Source: Mariniblastus fucicola
GTDB lineage: Bacteria > Planctomycetota > Planctomycetia > Pirellulales > Pirellulaceae
Assembly (NCBI RefSeq): GCF_008087665.1
Contig: NZ_CP042912.1
Coordinates: 124,001 to 188,000, forward strand
Reading direction: 5' to 3'
DNA: 64,000 bases
Part shown: one piece after another, positions 9,364-18,709 of the stretch
How the letters are laid out: every line of letters starts with the position of its first letter
Numbering within the stretch: the stretch's first letter is position 1
Notes under the pieces: generated by a model
The model's input: only the letters and a program-made list of their open reading frames with translations
What the model was told of the DNA's origin: nothing
The model's database searches: none
Translations under genes and position numbers: made by a program

Positions 9364-10404
9364 TCAGCGGACTTTCTCGCGAGCAGAAAACTCAGCCCAC
9401 ACCGGCATGTGCTCTGAAATCGCCATCGCATCGCGGAAACCAAGGTTATAGACCTTGAGAAAATCAATCACACCGCCATTGCCAGTGAACTCCAATGTCG
9501 CCATCTGATTGAAGACAAGATTATCGTACTGGGCATCGTTCATCGTGTTCGTAGCCTGATCCGAGACAACCCAAGTCATGCCGAACTTCGCTTGCGCGTT
9601 CTTCAACGCCCGATCACCAGATTTGAAGTCGCCCACAAAGATCACGTCGTCTTCGCCACGACCATCGCGCCGAATCGCATCGTAGAGGCTTCCGAGGTAC
9701 GCAATCTCGTTGCCTGGATGTTTTCGGTCTAACTGAATGTTAGCGACGGTAAACGTAAACGCTTCGTTTGGGTGAGCCATGCGTGCACGGAACCAACCAA
9801 CCAGCGGCTCTCGCACCAGCACGTTGTCCGGATCGGCAACCGTGTACGTGTGGCCCATTTCCAGATCCAGCGTCGAGGTGTTGTAAAGAAACGCGTATGT
9901 CGGTTCGTTGCGGGCAACACGAACATGATCGCTCGCGTGGCGATAGATCAGCTGACCGTTGGTTTGGCGAGCGATTTCCGCCGTCAGTTCATCCAACCAT
10001 CCGGGCCGATGCCCGTCAACTTCCTGGAAAGCAATCAGGTCATGGCGAAGACAGATGTCGGCGATGACTCGCAGCGCCAGTTGCGGATTTGAATACTGCG
10101 TGGAACCCGAAAGCTTGAACGAGGCGATGCGAATCCTATCTGACAACGCCCGATTGCCAATGTTTGACGGCTGCTGATTTCCGTTGGGTCTCGAGACACT
10201 GTTTTTACTGCCGGCTTGTAGAAACGGCCCGGTTGACTGGCTGTCTTGATCCATGTTGTTCGGGTTGGCAGCGTTCGAACTCAGACGTTGACGCGCAAAC
10301 GCGGTCAAGCCTCCGGCTTCCTGAATGCGATCCTGATTTAAAAGAATCCAGCTGCCGCCAACGACGACGAGTGCCAGAAAGATCGTTGCCCAGAATTTTT
10401 TCAT
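9364..10404 (-). CDS. Membrane-anchored endonuclease/exonuclease/phosphatase-fold protein
   Basis: 346 residues. The N-terminal MKKFWATIFLALVVVGGSWILL is an uncleaved anchor or signal, followed by a Ser/Asn-rich linker. The EEP domain starts near residue 90 (IRIASFKLSG) with FQEVDG (metal-binding Glu), a VGDFKSGD motif (usually GDFN) and a terminal SEHMPVWAEF (usually SDHxPV). The fold covers nucleases, phosphodiesterases and sphingomyelinase-like enzymes. The extracytoplasmic position argues for a scavenging role, but the substrate is not known. Confidence 0.75.
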   Translation of the reverse strand: MKKFWATIFLALVVVGGSWILLNQDRIQEAGGLTAFARQRLSSNAANPNNMDQDSQSTGPFLQAGSKNSVSRPNGNQQPSNIGNRALSDRIRIASFKLSGSTQYSNPQLALRVIADICLRHDLIAFQEVDGHRPGWLDELTAEIARQTNGQLIYRHASDHVRVARNEPTYAFLYNTSTLDLEMGHTYTVADPDNVLVREPLVGWFRARMAHPNEAFTFTVANIQLDRKHPGNEIAYLGSLYDAIRRDGRGEDDVIFVGDFKSGDRALKNAQAKFGMTWVVSDQATNTMNDAQYDNLVFNQMATLEFTGNGGVIDFLKVYNLGFRDAMAISEHMPVWAEFSAREKVR

Positions 10405-10410
10405 GACCGT

Positions 10411-10446
10411 TGCCGAAAGGAGGGAGTTCCATCTCTCTTTTCGGCA
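10411..10446 (-). promoter_or_regulatory. Imperfect hairpin in the 5' leader of the EEP-fold gene
   Basis: TGCCGAAAGGAGGGAG (10411-10426) is nearly complementary to CTCTCTTTTCGGCA (10433-10446). It ends about six bases before the ATG at 10404 on the minus strand, where no ribosome-binding site is otherwise visible, so folding could influence translation. Confidence 0.3.
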
Positions 10447-10584
10447 GTTCGAAACCCAATTCCCGGCGAACTCCCGGTTGTGACGGTTTTGACTCTTCAG
10501 CAGCAGCCCGGTGTTACGATTGCGCAGATCATGTGCGTGACTCTCTCGATTTCACGCTGGCCAGCCATTTGATCGACCGGCTGA

Positions 10585-11910
10585 TCAGTCTTCTGCGGAA
10601 TCTTTTGCGGACTTCAGCTTCTCTCTGATCTGCTTAAGTCGCTGGGAGATCTGTTCTTCAAACCCGCGATCAACTGGCTGGTAGTATTCGCGATCAACGC
10701 CCAGATAATCCTGGGCCGAAACGCCGTCGTCTTCGTTGTGCGAATATTGATAGCCCACGGCATGTCCCAGTTGTTCGGCAGATCCAAAATGACTGTCGCG
10801 CAGATGACGCGGAACAGGAAGTACCCGGTTTTCGCGAACGTCTTTGCGAGCCATCGAAATCGCGGTCGTCGCAGAATTCGATTTCGGTGCAACAGCCAGA
10901 TATGTCACCGTTTGTGAAAGCGTCAGTTGACATTCGGGAAGACCAATTTGCTCGCAGGCTTGAGAGCACGCGACCGCCAACGGCAATGCGTGCGGGTCCG
11001 CGTTGCCAATGTCTTCGCTGGCAAGGATGATCAATCGACGACAGATAAAGCGGATGTCTTCGCCGCCTTCAAGCATTCTTGCCAGCCAATAAAGTCCAGC
11101 GTCCGGATCGCTGCCACGTATGCTTTTGATCAAAGCGCTTGCACAGTCATAGTGCTCATCGCCAGTCGGATCATATTGTACGGCTCGCGTACCCATCGCG
11201 TCGACGATGTCCTGTCGCGACAATGAATTCGAGTCCGATGCGATCACTGCGGTTTCCAAAATTGAAAGCGACTTTCTCGCGTCTCCATCACAAATGTTGC
11301 AGAGAAAGTCCATCGCGTCGTCGTCAAGTTTCACATTTTGCTCGCCGAGTCCTCGTTCCTGATCGGCAATCGCCCTCTCAAGCAGGATGCGGATGTCATC
11401 TGGCGAAAGAGGCTCGAACTGAAAGATTTGACTTCGGCTAACGAGAGCTCCGTTGACGGCGAAAAATGGATTCGAGGTGGTTGCACCAATCAGCGTGACC
11501 ACTCCGTCTTCGACGTCCGCCAACATTGCATCCTGCTGGGAACGATTGAAACGATGAATCTCGTCGATAAACAGCAACGTACCTCCCTGCCCTGTCGCGA
11601 GGTCATCGCGTGCCCGCGAGAGGACTTCTCGCAGATCCTTGACGCCGTGCAGAATGGCAGAGAGCTGGGCGAATTTCCGCTTCGTCGCCCGCGCCAGAAT
11701 TCTGGCCAACGTTGTCTTCCCCGTTCCCGGAGGTCCAAAGAACAAAATTGAGCCAATTCGGTCTGCTTCCACCAGTTTTCTGAGCAGCTGTCCTTCTCCG
11801 ATGAAGTGCTGTTGCCCGGAAAATTCTTCCAGCGTTTGAGGTCGCATTCTGGCAGCCAATGGCTTGGCCGCGTCCCGGTTGGCTCGTTCAGATTTTTCGA
11901 AGAGCGACAT
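10585..11910 (-). CDS. rarA: Replication-associated recombination protein A (AAA+ ATPase)
   Basis: 441 residues with the RarA/MgsA/WRNIP1 layout. It starts MSLFEKSE and continues with LAARMRPQTLEEFSGQQHFIG, Walker A GPPGTGKTT, Walker B LLFIDEIHRF and sensor 1 GATTSNPFF. A C-terminal tetramerisation region follows (SASALIKSIRGSDPDAGLYWLARML; LASEDIGNADP). It acts at stalled replication forks with the clamp loader and single-strand binding protein. ATG 11910 is chosen because the longer frame to 11961 adds a non-family extension. Confidence 0.95.
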   Translation of the reverse strand: MSLFEKSERANRDAAKPLAARMRPQTLEEFSGQQHFIGEGQLLRKLVEADRIGSILFFGPPGTGKTTLARILARATKRKFAQLSAILHGVKDLREVLSRARDDLATGQGGTLLFIDEIHRFNRSQQDAMLADVEDGVVTLIGATTSNPFFAVNGALVSRSQIFQFEPLSPDDIRILLERAIADQERGLGEQNVKLDDDAMDFLCNICDGDARKSLSILETAVIASDSNSLSRQDIVDAMGTRAVQYDPTGDEHYDCASALIKSIRGSDPDAGLYWLARMLEGGEDIRFICRRLIILASEDIGNADPHALPLAVACSQACEQIGLPECQLTLSQTVTYLAVAPKSNSATTAISMARKDVRENRVLPVPRHLRDSHFGSAEQLGHAVGYQYSHNEDDGVSAQDYLGVDREYYQPVDRGFEEQISQRLKQIREKLKSAKDSAED

Positions 11911-12117
11911 TGTTATCGTCGACCGATTTGTTAGATGCATAGAATGTGTTATACTTGGCACAGCGTGCCAGACGGAAATCGCGATGTGGACAAATTTATA
12001 GACAATGAATGTGTTCCATGCCGGTCAGAATCCCAAATTTTCCTTTTGAGCCTGGCAGGCCCTAATTAGAATCGGGCTTTTAAACGAGCCTTCCCACCTC
12101 TGAAAATATCGAGCAAT

Positions 12118-12594
12118 ATGCCCAACACGACGAAAAATAAGGCCTCGCGATGCGTCATGGCGAGGATTTCACGCAACGGAGAAAAGTATCAGGAGAACTT
12201 TACGCTCCGCGAATACAGGACCTGGAAGGCTGCTGAAGCGGCTGCCGACAAGTGGGTCAAAAAGATGAAAAAGCAGTTGCCTGCTGCGACCCCACGGAAG
12301 AACCGGATGACCAAACGGAACTCGTCGGGAGTCGTCGGCGTATGGGCGTTTCTGGATGACTCGAAAAGCAATACTTATTGCCGCTGGTACGCCCGCTGGC
12401 CAGGCTGTCCTAACCGCGGTGGGGTCAGTTTCTCAGCCGACATGCTGGGTGACGACGAGGCGTTTGCATGTGCCTATCTCGCTCGAGTCAACGAGACGAC
12501 TGATCGCGATTGGATTTTCAAAAAGCTGAACTCGTTCAAGAAAACCAAGAAGTATCAGAACGTGTTGAAGCTGAAGTCCGTCGATTTCGTGTAG
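12118..12594 (+). CDS. AP2/ERF-like DNA-binding small protein
   Basis: 158 residues, strongly basic. Residues ~60-115 (SSGVVGVWAFLDDSK, then YCRWYARWPG, then SFSADMLGDDEAFACAYLAR) follow the AP2/ERF pattern of 'SGVxGV', three strands and an amphipathic helix. The N-terminal part (CVMARISRNGEKYQENFTL, then AAEAAADKW) looks like a second, weaker copy. AP2-type domains occur in bacterial homing endonucleases and planctomycete proteins, where they bind DNA, but no endonuclease domain is present here. It starts 207 bp from the divergent rarA. Its target is unknown. Confidence 0.55.
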   Translation: MPNTTKNKASRCVMARISRNGEKYQENFTLREYRTWKAAEAAADKWVKKMKKQLPAATPRKNRMTKRNSSGVVGVWAFLDDSKSNTYCRWYARWPGCPNRGGVSFSADMLGDDEAFACAYLARVNETTDRDWIFKKLNSFKKTKKYQNVLKLKSVDFV

Positions 12595-12613
12595 TTGCGG
12601 CTACAATGGCGGC

Positions 12614-13525
12614 ATGAGGTATCTCAAACTCATTCTCGCCTTGCTGACGATCGCGTCGGGGCTTCTCGTATTTCCAAACCGAATCCCGGAGTTTGCCGGG
12701 CTTTGGTTGGTCTGGTGCAGTGTTCGAAATTTCCAGGACAGGCTAACCCGATTTGAATTATTGGCGATCCCGGCTTGGCTGGCGATCAAGTGGCCAGAGC
12801 CGACGGTGGCACTGGCCGTTTTTGTTTTAGTCGTCGTTCTGGCAAGTGTCACGCTTGGTCGGTCGCGGGACGCATCACAGGTTTCCAGATCAGGACGGCA
12901 ATTGAGTTGCCTTCTGGTGCTGTGGCTCAGCTGGGCTGTGTGGCTTGCCCATCATCATTCCGGATACTCAGGTTCGCAACGAACTGGCAACCCCGACGGG
13001 CCCGTCGTTTGCCTCGGCGACAGCCTGACTGACTTCGGCTATCCGGAAAAGCTTGGAACTCGAATTCCGCAGCCCATCGCTGACTTCGGTTTCAACGGCT
13101 ACACCACCACCGACGGCTTGAAGCTTGCGCCGGACATTGTCGCGCTCAACCCACACACAGTTGTGATTGAGCTTGGCGGCCACGATTACAAAAACGGTGA
13201 ATCGCGATCGCAAACAGAAGTGAAAATGCGAGAGTTGATCCTGCGGTTTCAGGAATGCGGCGCAAACGTTGTACTGGTTGAGATTCCGCGTGGATTCATC
13301 AACGATCCGTGGTACGGGCTCGAACGTGAACAGGCGCGAAGCCATGATTTGGCTCTGATTCCCGACACGATGATTCGTCGGCTAATTTATTGGAGTCCAA
13401 TCATTCCTCCAGGCAGCTTGGTCCCCGAAGCCTCGCGGCTCAGCAGAGACGGATTGCATCCGAATGACGCCGGGAACCAGATGATGGCGGAAACAGTGGC
13501 AGGCTATCTGGATTTTGGCCGTTAG
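12614..13525 (+). CDS. SGNH/GDSL-type hydrolase with membrane N-terminus
   Basis: 303 residues. About the first 115 contain three to four hydrophobic segments (MRYLKLILALLTIASGLLVF onward). The remainder is an SGNH esterase: block I VVCLGDSLTDFG (nucleophile Ser), a TesA-like block III and a final DGLHPNDAGNQ (Asp-His). In block III the expected GGND reads ELGGHDYKNG, so the oxyanion Asn is replaced by His. It begins 19 bases after the AP2-like gene and may be co-transcribed. The membrane-bound esterase/acylhydrolase role is inferred. Confidence 0.75.
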   Translation: MRYLKLILALLTIASGLLVFPNRIPEFAGLWLVWCSVRNFQDRLTRFELLAIPAWLAIKWPEPTVALAVFVLVVVLASVTLGRSRDASQVSRSGRQLSCLLVLWLSWAVWLAHHHSGYSGSQRTGNPDGPVVCLGDSLTDFGYPEKLGTRIPQPIADFGFNGYTTTDGLKLAPDIVALNPHTVVIELGGHDYKNGESRSQTEVKMRELILRFQECGANVVLVEIPRGFINDPWYGLEREQARSHDLALIPDTMIRRLIYWSPIIPPGSLVPEASRLSRDGLHPNDAGNQMMAETVAGYLDFGR

Positions 13526-13539
13526 CCTGCCACGCTTCA

Positions 13540-13600
13540 ATTAAGGCACGGGCTGTGATGGGTACAAGCTGTAGCCCCGTAGAAATGTGCTTGCCTTAAT
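13540..13600. terminator. Extended inverted repeat between convergent SGNH and aquaporin genes
   Basis: ATTAAGGCA (13540-13548) pairs with TGCCTTAAT (13592-13600), and CGGGCT / AGCCCCG segments inside it can pair further. The position between two converging genes fits a bidirectional terminator. Confidence 0.5.
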
Positions 13601-13631
13601 CCCGCAGTTCCCGAACTTTTGGCTTCGACGC

Positions 13632-14348
13632 CTATTCGGATTCCAGTTTCGCAGCGTGATCAACCCAAGCTTCTTGCACTTTGAATACGACGGCAGCAAG
13701 TGCACCGCCGATCATTGGGCCAGCGATGTAGAGCGCAATGTTTGCCAACGCCGCAGGATCGCCGCCGATCGAGCCACGAATAATGTTGGGCCCGACGCCA
13801 ACAGCCGGATTGAAGGCGCCGCCAGAAATTCCTCCGCCTGCAAACGCAGCGACGACAACCGTAAAACCGATGGCCAGACCGTAGAACGAGTTACCTTTGG
13901 TGCCCGAAGACGTCGCGGTGTTGAGGACAACCAGAGCCAGAGCAAACGTAAACAGGATTTCAATCACCCACGGACCTAAAGTGGTCATCGAGTGCGGCGC
14001 TGCAGGTGCAACGTTCGCATAAACGCTCATCGCGTCCTCGCCAACAACTGGCAAAACAACACTGGCGAGGAATGCCGCGACGCAGGCTCCTGCGACTTGT
14101 GCGATCCAGTAGGGAATGACATCGACCCAACTACAGGCGCCGCGAAGAAAACAAGCCAGGGTGACTGCCGGATTGAAGTGGCCACCAGAAACGTGACCAC
14201 CCATGTAGACCATGATCATCAGCGTGCTGCCGATCGCGATTGCTCCCACAATTCCTGTGTGATCATTCGGCTGTGTCGTCATCAGACAGACGACGAATAC
14301 CAGAAAAAACGTACCGATGAACTCAGTCAAATATTTGGCAAATGTCAT
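13632..14348 (-). CDS. MIP-family aquaporin/glyceroporin-like channel
   Basis: 238 residues with six predicted membrane helices and two half-helix NPA motifs: GGHFNPAVT at about residue 65 and GGAFNPAVG at about 185. The fold is that of AqpZ/GlpF, passing water or small neutral solutes. After the second NPA the usual arginine of the selectivity filter (NPAR) is replaced by valine, so the pore may not be water-selective. The start at 14348 (MTFAKYLTEFIGTFFLVF) is the normal MIP N-terminus. The much longer frame to 14552 is not supported. Confidence 0.85.
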   Translation of the reverse strand: MTFAKYLTEFIGTFFLVFVVCLMTTQPNDHTGIVGAIAIGSTLMIMVYMGGHVSGGHFNPAVTLACFLRGACSWVDVIPYWIAQVAGACVAAFLASVVLPVVGEDAMSVYANVAPAAPHSMTTLGPWVIEILFTFALALVVLNTATSSGTKGNSFYGLAIGFTVVVAAFAGGGISGGAFNPAVGVGPNIIRGSIGGDPAALANIALYIAGPMIGGALAAVVFKVQEAWVDHAAKLESE

Positions 14349-14546
14349 GAGGAGGGACTCGCAATAAGGAAGGAAGTTGGTCACCGGGCGAATGAACATA
14401 AGACACCGCCCAGCGCAGAAACGCCAACAATTTGGCGTCGGCGTGGAAAGGATAGGGTGCCGCCGCAAGGAATCAATCGCCGGACCACGAATGCGGCCAT
14501 GCCCCCGTATTTGAGGGGTGAGCGGAGCAATTTTTGGCCAAAGACA

Positions 14547-14567
14547 CTTCACCGAGTGATGGTGAAG
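14547..14567 (-). terminator. Possible terminator of the act-cox array
   Basis: CTTCACC-(7 nt)-GGTGAAG forms a 7-bp hairpin about 50 bases beyond the last gene of the array. On the minus strand it is followed by a T-rich stretch (GTGTCTTTGG). This fits the end of the long respiratory operon, but the U-tract is poor. Confidence 0.4.
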
Positions 14568-14614
14568 CCTTCAAAGAGAGCAAATTGCAGAACAACGCTT
14601 TGACGTTGCCGTAC

Positions 14615-15250
14615 CTAGCGGGCAACCACAAACGTGACCAGCATCACTGCCCATACGACGTCAAGAAAATGCCAATAGCTCGCACAGTTGTCGACGGTCC
14701 AGTGTCGCTCGTGATCGTATTGCTCTTGCCAGGCGTTGTGGATCACAAAACCCAGAAACACCAATCCGCCAAAGACATGCAACGCGTGTAGAAAAGAAAG
14801 CGTAAAGCTCATGCCGTACACTTTCATCGAACCGTCAGATTTGCTGAAGTGTTCGCCCAGCAAGTGCGCCATTCCGAACGCCTGAGCGATCACAAACACG
14901 GACGCAGCAACGCCGCCGACGATCAGGAAAAAACGGAACTCTTCCTGTCGCTCACGCCTGACCATAAAGCACGCTCGGTGCATCGCGTAGCTGACAACGA
15001 CCAACAAAACGGTGCTGAGCCAGAACGAAATCGGCAGCTTCAACGGAGTATAGGTTTCCGGACCCATCGTGGCGATCGAGTTCGGGATCGCATCCGGAAT
15101 CGGGTTGAAAGCCTGGTCGCGAATGATCAGATACGTGATCAGGCTGCCCAGAAAAAACATTCCCAGCGACGCCAGGAACAGATAAAACGCCAGTTTCGCC
15201 TGATAGAGCTTTTGCCTTGCAGGAAGCAGATGGATTGATTGCTTCAGCAT
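14615..15250 (-). CDS. Cytochrome c oxidase subunit III-like membrane protein
   Basis: 211 residues, five predicted helices. It resembles the heme-copper oxidase subunit III fold: QAKLAFYLFLASLGMFFLGSL, a central SFTLSFLHALHVFGG and a closing SYWHFLDVVWAVMLVTF. It is the second subunit III-type protein of this cluster, shorter than the main one, and may be an accessory or alternative subunit. It is the last gene of the minus-strand act-cox array, 24 bases after the subunit IV-type gene. Confidence 0.75.
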   Translation of the reverse strand: MLKQSIHLLPARQKLYQAKLAFYLFLASLGMFFLGSLITYLIIRDQAFNPIPDAIPNSIATMGPETYTPLKLPISFWLSTVLLVVVSYAMHRACFMVRRERQEEFRFFLIVGGVAASVFVIAQAFGMAHLLGEHFSKSDGSMKVYGMSFTLSFLHALHVFGGLVFLGFVIHNAWQEQYDHERHWTVDNCASYWHFLDVVWAVMLVTFVVAR

Positions 15251-15274
15251 GTTAGGCCTGACAGACGAGTGATG

Positions 15275-15655
15275 TTAGTTGGCAGCAGGGTCCGCTGGAG
15301 CGACGGTCATGGCAGGTTCTTCCGCTCTTGGGAACAAGTCGATATTGTCCTGATACTGACCGGTGTCCAGTAAAGTTACACCGATAAACAGCGAAACGAA
15401 CAACAGCGAAGACAGGAAAAACAGGATGTTGAATCCCTTGTCCCACCACATGTGCATGAAGAATGCGCAAACCAGAAATGCCTTGGCCGTCGCAATCAAC
15501 ATCGCGATACCGAACGCAAACTGAGCCAGTTCAATGTTCGAAGTCACCAACGTCAAAATGGTCAGAAAGACCAACGCCAGAAATACACCAATCAGCAACG
15601 GCAGAGGTGCCGGATGATTGAAAGCAGGATGATCGCTGTTGTGTGAGCCAGCCAT
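15275..15655 (-). CDS. Cytochrome c oxidase subunit IV-family protein
   Basis: 126 residues with three predicted membrane helices. It has the small-subunit pattern of prokaryotic subunit IV: AFGIAMLIATAKAFLVCAFFMHMWW in the middle and LLFVSLFIGVTLLD towards the end, with an Ala/Pro-rich tail. This subunit stabilises the oxidase and its Cu-B site in relatives. It follows coxC by 83 bases in the same direction. Confidence 0.8.
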   Translation of the reverse strand: MAGSHNSDHPAFNHPAPLPLLIGVFLALVFLTILTLVTSNIELAQFAFGIAMLIATAKAFLVCAFFMHMWWDKGFNILFFLSSLLFVSLFIGVTLLDTGQYQDNIDLFPRAEEPAMTVAPADPAAN

Positions 15656-15738
15656 GATATTCAGTCAGCAAAAAAGTTCAGGTTCAACAATATCGGAGAG
15701 TCAAAGCACCTGTCGGAACAGGCACCAAAAGCGTCGCT

Positions 15739-16794
15739 CTAGTCAATCAAATACAGAAGAGGAAACAGATAGATCCAAATCAGGTCCACCAGGTGCCAGT
15801 AGAGACCAACATAGTCAACAGGTCCGAAATAGTCCGGCCGCCAGTGAAGCGACAGGCTGCGCCAAAACACCCAAGCTAGTGCCATGATTCCCGCGATAAT
15901 GTGAATCGCGTGCAATCCGGTCATGCAGTAGTAGATGCTGAAGAAGATTCCGATGTCCCGATCCATCGGATCCTTGTTGGGGTCATCGTGAGCCGCATGG
16001 TCGTCAGCGTGAGCATGATCTTCATCCGCGTGCTCATCGCCATGGTCGTGATCGTCACCTTCAGCCTGCTCTTCTTCGTCAACTGTCAGCGCCTGCAACA
16101 CAAGCGGTGATGTCGTGATCTCGCGATTCGCGTGCCCGCCATCTTTCGCCGTCAGAGCCATGAAGCCAAGTCCCACGAAAACGCCCAGGAAGTAACCGCC
16201 GACGGTCACGGCCATGCCGCCGCAGAACTTGGAAAACAAATCCTTCTCAGTCATTTTCGCCATCAGCGATGCACCAATGAATCCAACCAGCAACAAAGCC
16301 GGAATAGCGCTGATGTAGATCAGATAGGACGAAATCCCTTCCGCATGATGATCGGAATAGTTGAACGCACTGCGAACAAAAATTCCCATGTCCCATTTGT
16401 GACTGTATTCAACGGCTTTCACACCAAGGAACATCGCGGCACAGACCATCGTGATCAGCGTGTAGATCGCACACTTCTTATTGTCGCCGTTCTGGGCGGA
16501 ATGCACGCCAAGTGCCATCGTCAAACTGCTGAACAGCAACACGATCGTGTTCATCGCGCCAAGGTTTTTGTCCAGGAAGTGATGAGCCTGGTCGAAAATC
16601 TCAGGGTGGTGGATGCGGTAAAGCGTGTACGCAACGAACAGTCCGCTGAAGAACAGAACTTCCGTGACCAGGAAAATCCAGATTCCGAATTTACCCGAAT
16701 CGAACTGCTGCTCAGCATTATCAAAATGGTGAGCGATGAACGGATCGTGGTGGTGATGTTCTTCGAGGATGTTGTCAGGATCAGCTACGGCCAT
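15739..16794 (-). CDS. ctaE: Cytochrome c oxidase subunit III with His-rich loop
   Basis: 352 residues, about seven membrane helices, with the subunit III patterns FGIWIFLVTEVLFFSGLFVAY, GLHAIHIIAGI and the terminal GLYWHLVDLIWIYLFPLLY. A loop of about 45 residues near 240-285 is packed with His, Asp and Glu (for example DDHDHGDEHADEDHAHADDH), which is unusual for the family and could bind copper or zinc. Start 16794 (MAVADPDN) has a GGAG site eight bases upstream; the alternative at 16818 has none. Confidence 0.9.
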   Translation of the reverse strand: MAVADPDNILEEHHHHDPFIAHHFDNAEQQFDSGKFGIWIFLVTEVLFFSGLFVAYTLYRIHHPEIFDQAHHFLDKNLGAMNTIVLLFSSLTMALGVHSAQNGDNKKCAIYTLITMVCAAMFLGVKAVEYSHKWDMGIFVRSAFNYSDHHAEGISSYLIYISAIPALLLVGFIGASLMAKMTEKDLFSKFCGGMAVTVGGYFLGVFVGLGFMALTAKDGGHANREITTSPLVLQALTVDEEEQAEGDDHDHGDEHADEDHAHADDHAAHDDPNKDPMDRDIGIFFSIYYCMTGLHAIHIIAGIMALAWVFWRSLSLHWRPDYFGPVDYVGLYWHLVDLIWIYLFPLLYLID

Positions 16795-16873
16795 GATTGG
16801 CTCCGAGGCATTCGGCAAAATGTGTTGGTGAATAAAGCGTAGTTGGGACTTTCACCCCAACCGGGTTTCAACG

Positions 16874-18577
16874 CTAGTGGTGAGCAGGCGTTTTCCGAGG
16901 TGGCACTTTCGCAGGATCGGCAAGCTCACGAGGAATGTAGGTATCCAGTGTCTCGTCGTAGACCTGTGAATCAAAATCGTACGGGTCGGTCATGACCGGC
17001 TTGTGAATGAAGTTGTGGAAATCGGGAGGCGAGCTTGTCTGCCACTCCAGCGACGCCGCACGGAACGGATTCGATCCGCAACGCTTTCCACGGAACGCGG
17101 CGTAAACCAGAACGACAAAGCTCAACACGATTCCAATCCCCAGAACAAAAGCACCAACGGTTGAAAGCTGGTGGAAGATCTGGAACTCGGGGTCGTAAGA
17201 AGCATATCGTCGCGGCATACCGCGTGAGCCCATTACGAACTGTGGGAAGAACGTCAAGTTGAAGCCCGCGAATACCAGGAAGCAACCCACGCGTCCCATG
17301 AAATCGTTGTACATCCGACCGAACATCTTCGGCCACCAGTGAAACAATCCGCCAAGGAAAGCAGTCAGCGTTCCGCCCACCATCACGAAGTGGAAGTGAG
17401 CAACAACGAAGTACGTATCGTGAAGGTGAATGTCAACCGACAACGTTCCAAGGAACAGACCCGTCAGTCCACCGATTCCGAACAGGAAAATGAAACTCAG
17501 TGCGTAACACATCGGCGTGTTCAACAGGATCGAGCCCTTGTACAGGGTAGCCAACCAGTTGAAAACTTTTACCGCTGATGGAATCGCAACAGTGAACGTG
17601 ATGGCACTGAAAATCAATGTCACCACAGGCGACTGGCCACTGGTGAACATGTGGTGTCCCCAAACCAGGAAGCCCAACAGTGCGATCGCCACGCTGGAGA
17701 AAGCAATGAACGAGTAACCGAAAATTCGCTTCTGACTGTAAACCGAAATCAGCTCACTGATCACGCCCATCGCCGGCAGGATCATGATGTAAACCGCTGG
17801 GTGTGAGTAGAACCAGAAGAAGTGCTGGAACAGAACCGGGTCACCACCGTAAGTCGGATCGAAAATACCGATGTGCATCGTACGTTCGGCAATCAACAGC
17901 AACAGCGTGATGCCCAGAACTGGAGTCGCCAAAACCTGAATGATCGACGTCGCATATAGTGACCACAGGAACAGTGGAAGCTTGAACCACGTCTGCCCTG
18001 GAGCTCGCATCGTGTTGATCGTAACCAGAAAGTTCAGCCCTGTGAAAATCGAGCTGAAGCCCAGCACAAATGCTCCGAACGTCGCAAAGATCACCGCAGT
18101 CGAGGTGTCGATACTGTAAGGCGTGTAAAACGTCCAACCCGTGTCGAGTCCACGACCGGAAAGAATCGCCGCGAACAGACAGCCCGTTCCGATAATCCAC
18201 AGATAGAAACTGGCAAGGTTCATTCGAGGGAAGGCAACGTCCTTCGCACCGAGCATCATCGGCAGAACGAAGTTTCCAAGAGCCGCCGGCACGCTGGGGA
18301 TAATGAACGAGAACACCATGATCGCCCCGTGCAGGGTGAACATCTGGTTGTACATGTCATCGCTCAGCATCGCTCCCTTGTACGAAAACAGATGAGATCG
18401 CAAAACCAGAGCGAAGATCCCGGCAAGGATCAACGCGGCGGTTACGCCAATCAGATACATCAAACCAATGCGCTTGTGATCCAGCGTGAAAGCCCAGGAC
18501 TTCCAGCCTTTCGCATTGTTGAGGTAACTCGTCGACGGTGTGTCGAAAATCTTGTTTCTAATTTCTGCGGATGCCAT
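16874..18577 (-). CDS. ctaD: Cytochrome c oxidase subunit I, A2-type heme-copper oxidase
   Basis: 567 residues, 12 helices, catalytic subunit with heme a and the a3/Cu-B centre. Ligand and channel motifs are present: [22 protein letters not shown] (D-channel Asp), SAVKVFNW (K-channel Lys), [14 protein letters not shown] (heme ligands). At about residue 256 the sequence is [11 protein letters not shown] rather than the classical FGHPEVY. The D-channel glutamate is absent and the YS pair marks the A2 subfamily, as in caa3 oxidases. It reduces O2 with proton pumping, together with CoxB and CoxC encoded alongside. Confidence 0.95.
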   Translation of the reverse strand: MASAEIRNKIFDTPSTSYLNNAKGWKSWAFTLDHKRIGLMYLIGVTAALILAGIFALVLRSHLFSYKGAMLSDDMYNQMFTLHGAIMVFSFIIPSVPAALGNFVLPMMLGAKDVAFPRMNLASFYLWIIGTGCLFAAILSGRGLDTGWTFYTPYSIDTSTAVIFATFGAFVLGFSSIFTGLNFLVTINTMRAPGQTWFKLPLFLWSLYATSIIQVLATPVLGITLLLLIAERTMHIGIFDPTYGGDPVLFQHFFWFYSHPAVYIMILPAMGVISELISVYSQKRIFGYSFIAFSSVAIALLGFLVWGHHMFTSGQSPVVTLIFSAITFTVAIPSAVKVFNWLATLYKGSILLNTPMCYALSFIFLFGIGGLTGLFLGTLSVDIHLHDTYFVVAHFHFVMVGGTLTAFLGGLFHWWPKMFGRMYNDFMGRVGCFLVFAGFNLTFFPQFVMGSRGMPRRYASYDPEFQIFHQLSTVGAFVLGIGIVLSFVVLVYAAFRGKRCGSNPFRAASLEWQTSSPPDFHNFIHKPVMTDPYDFDSQVYDETLDTYIPRELADPAKVPPRKTPAHH

Positions 18578-18709
18578 GATTGCTACCTGTGTTTCAGGAA
18601 CCTAGTTCCAAGAACATTGTTCAGCACGCTGAACGGTAAAATGTGTCAATTAATAATTGGCGTATTGGTTGGTTTGTCGCTGCGGCTCCGTGCCGCGGTG
18701 GGTTCCAGC

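Noticed and set aside
16132-16842. 236-residue frame on the plus strand
   Set aside because: Antisense to ctaE; it contains the mirror of its His-rich loop and no domain.
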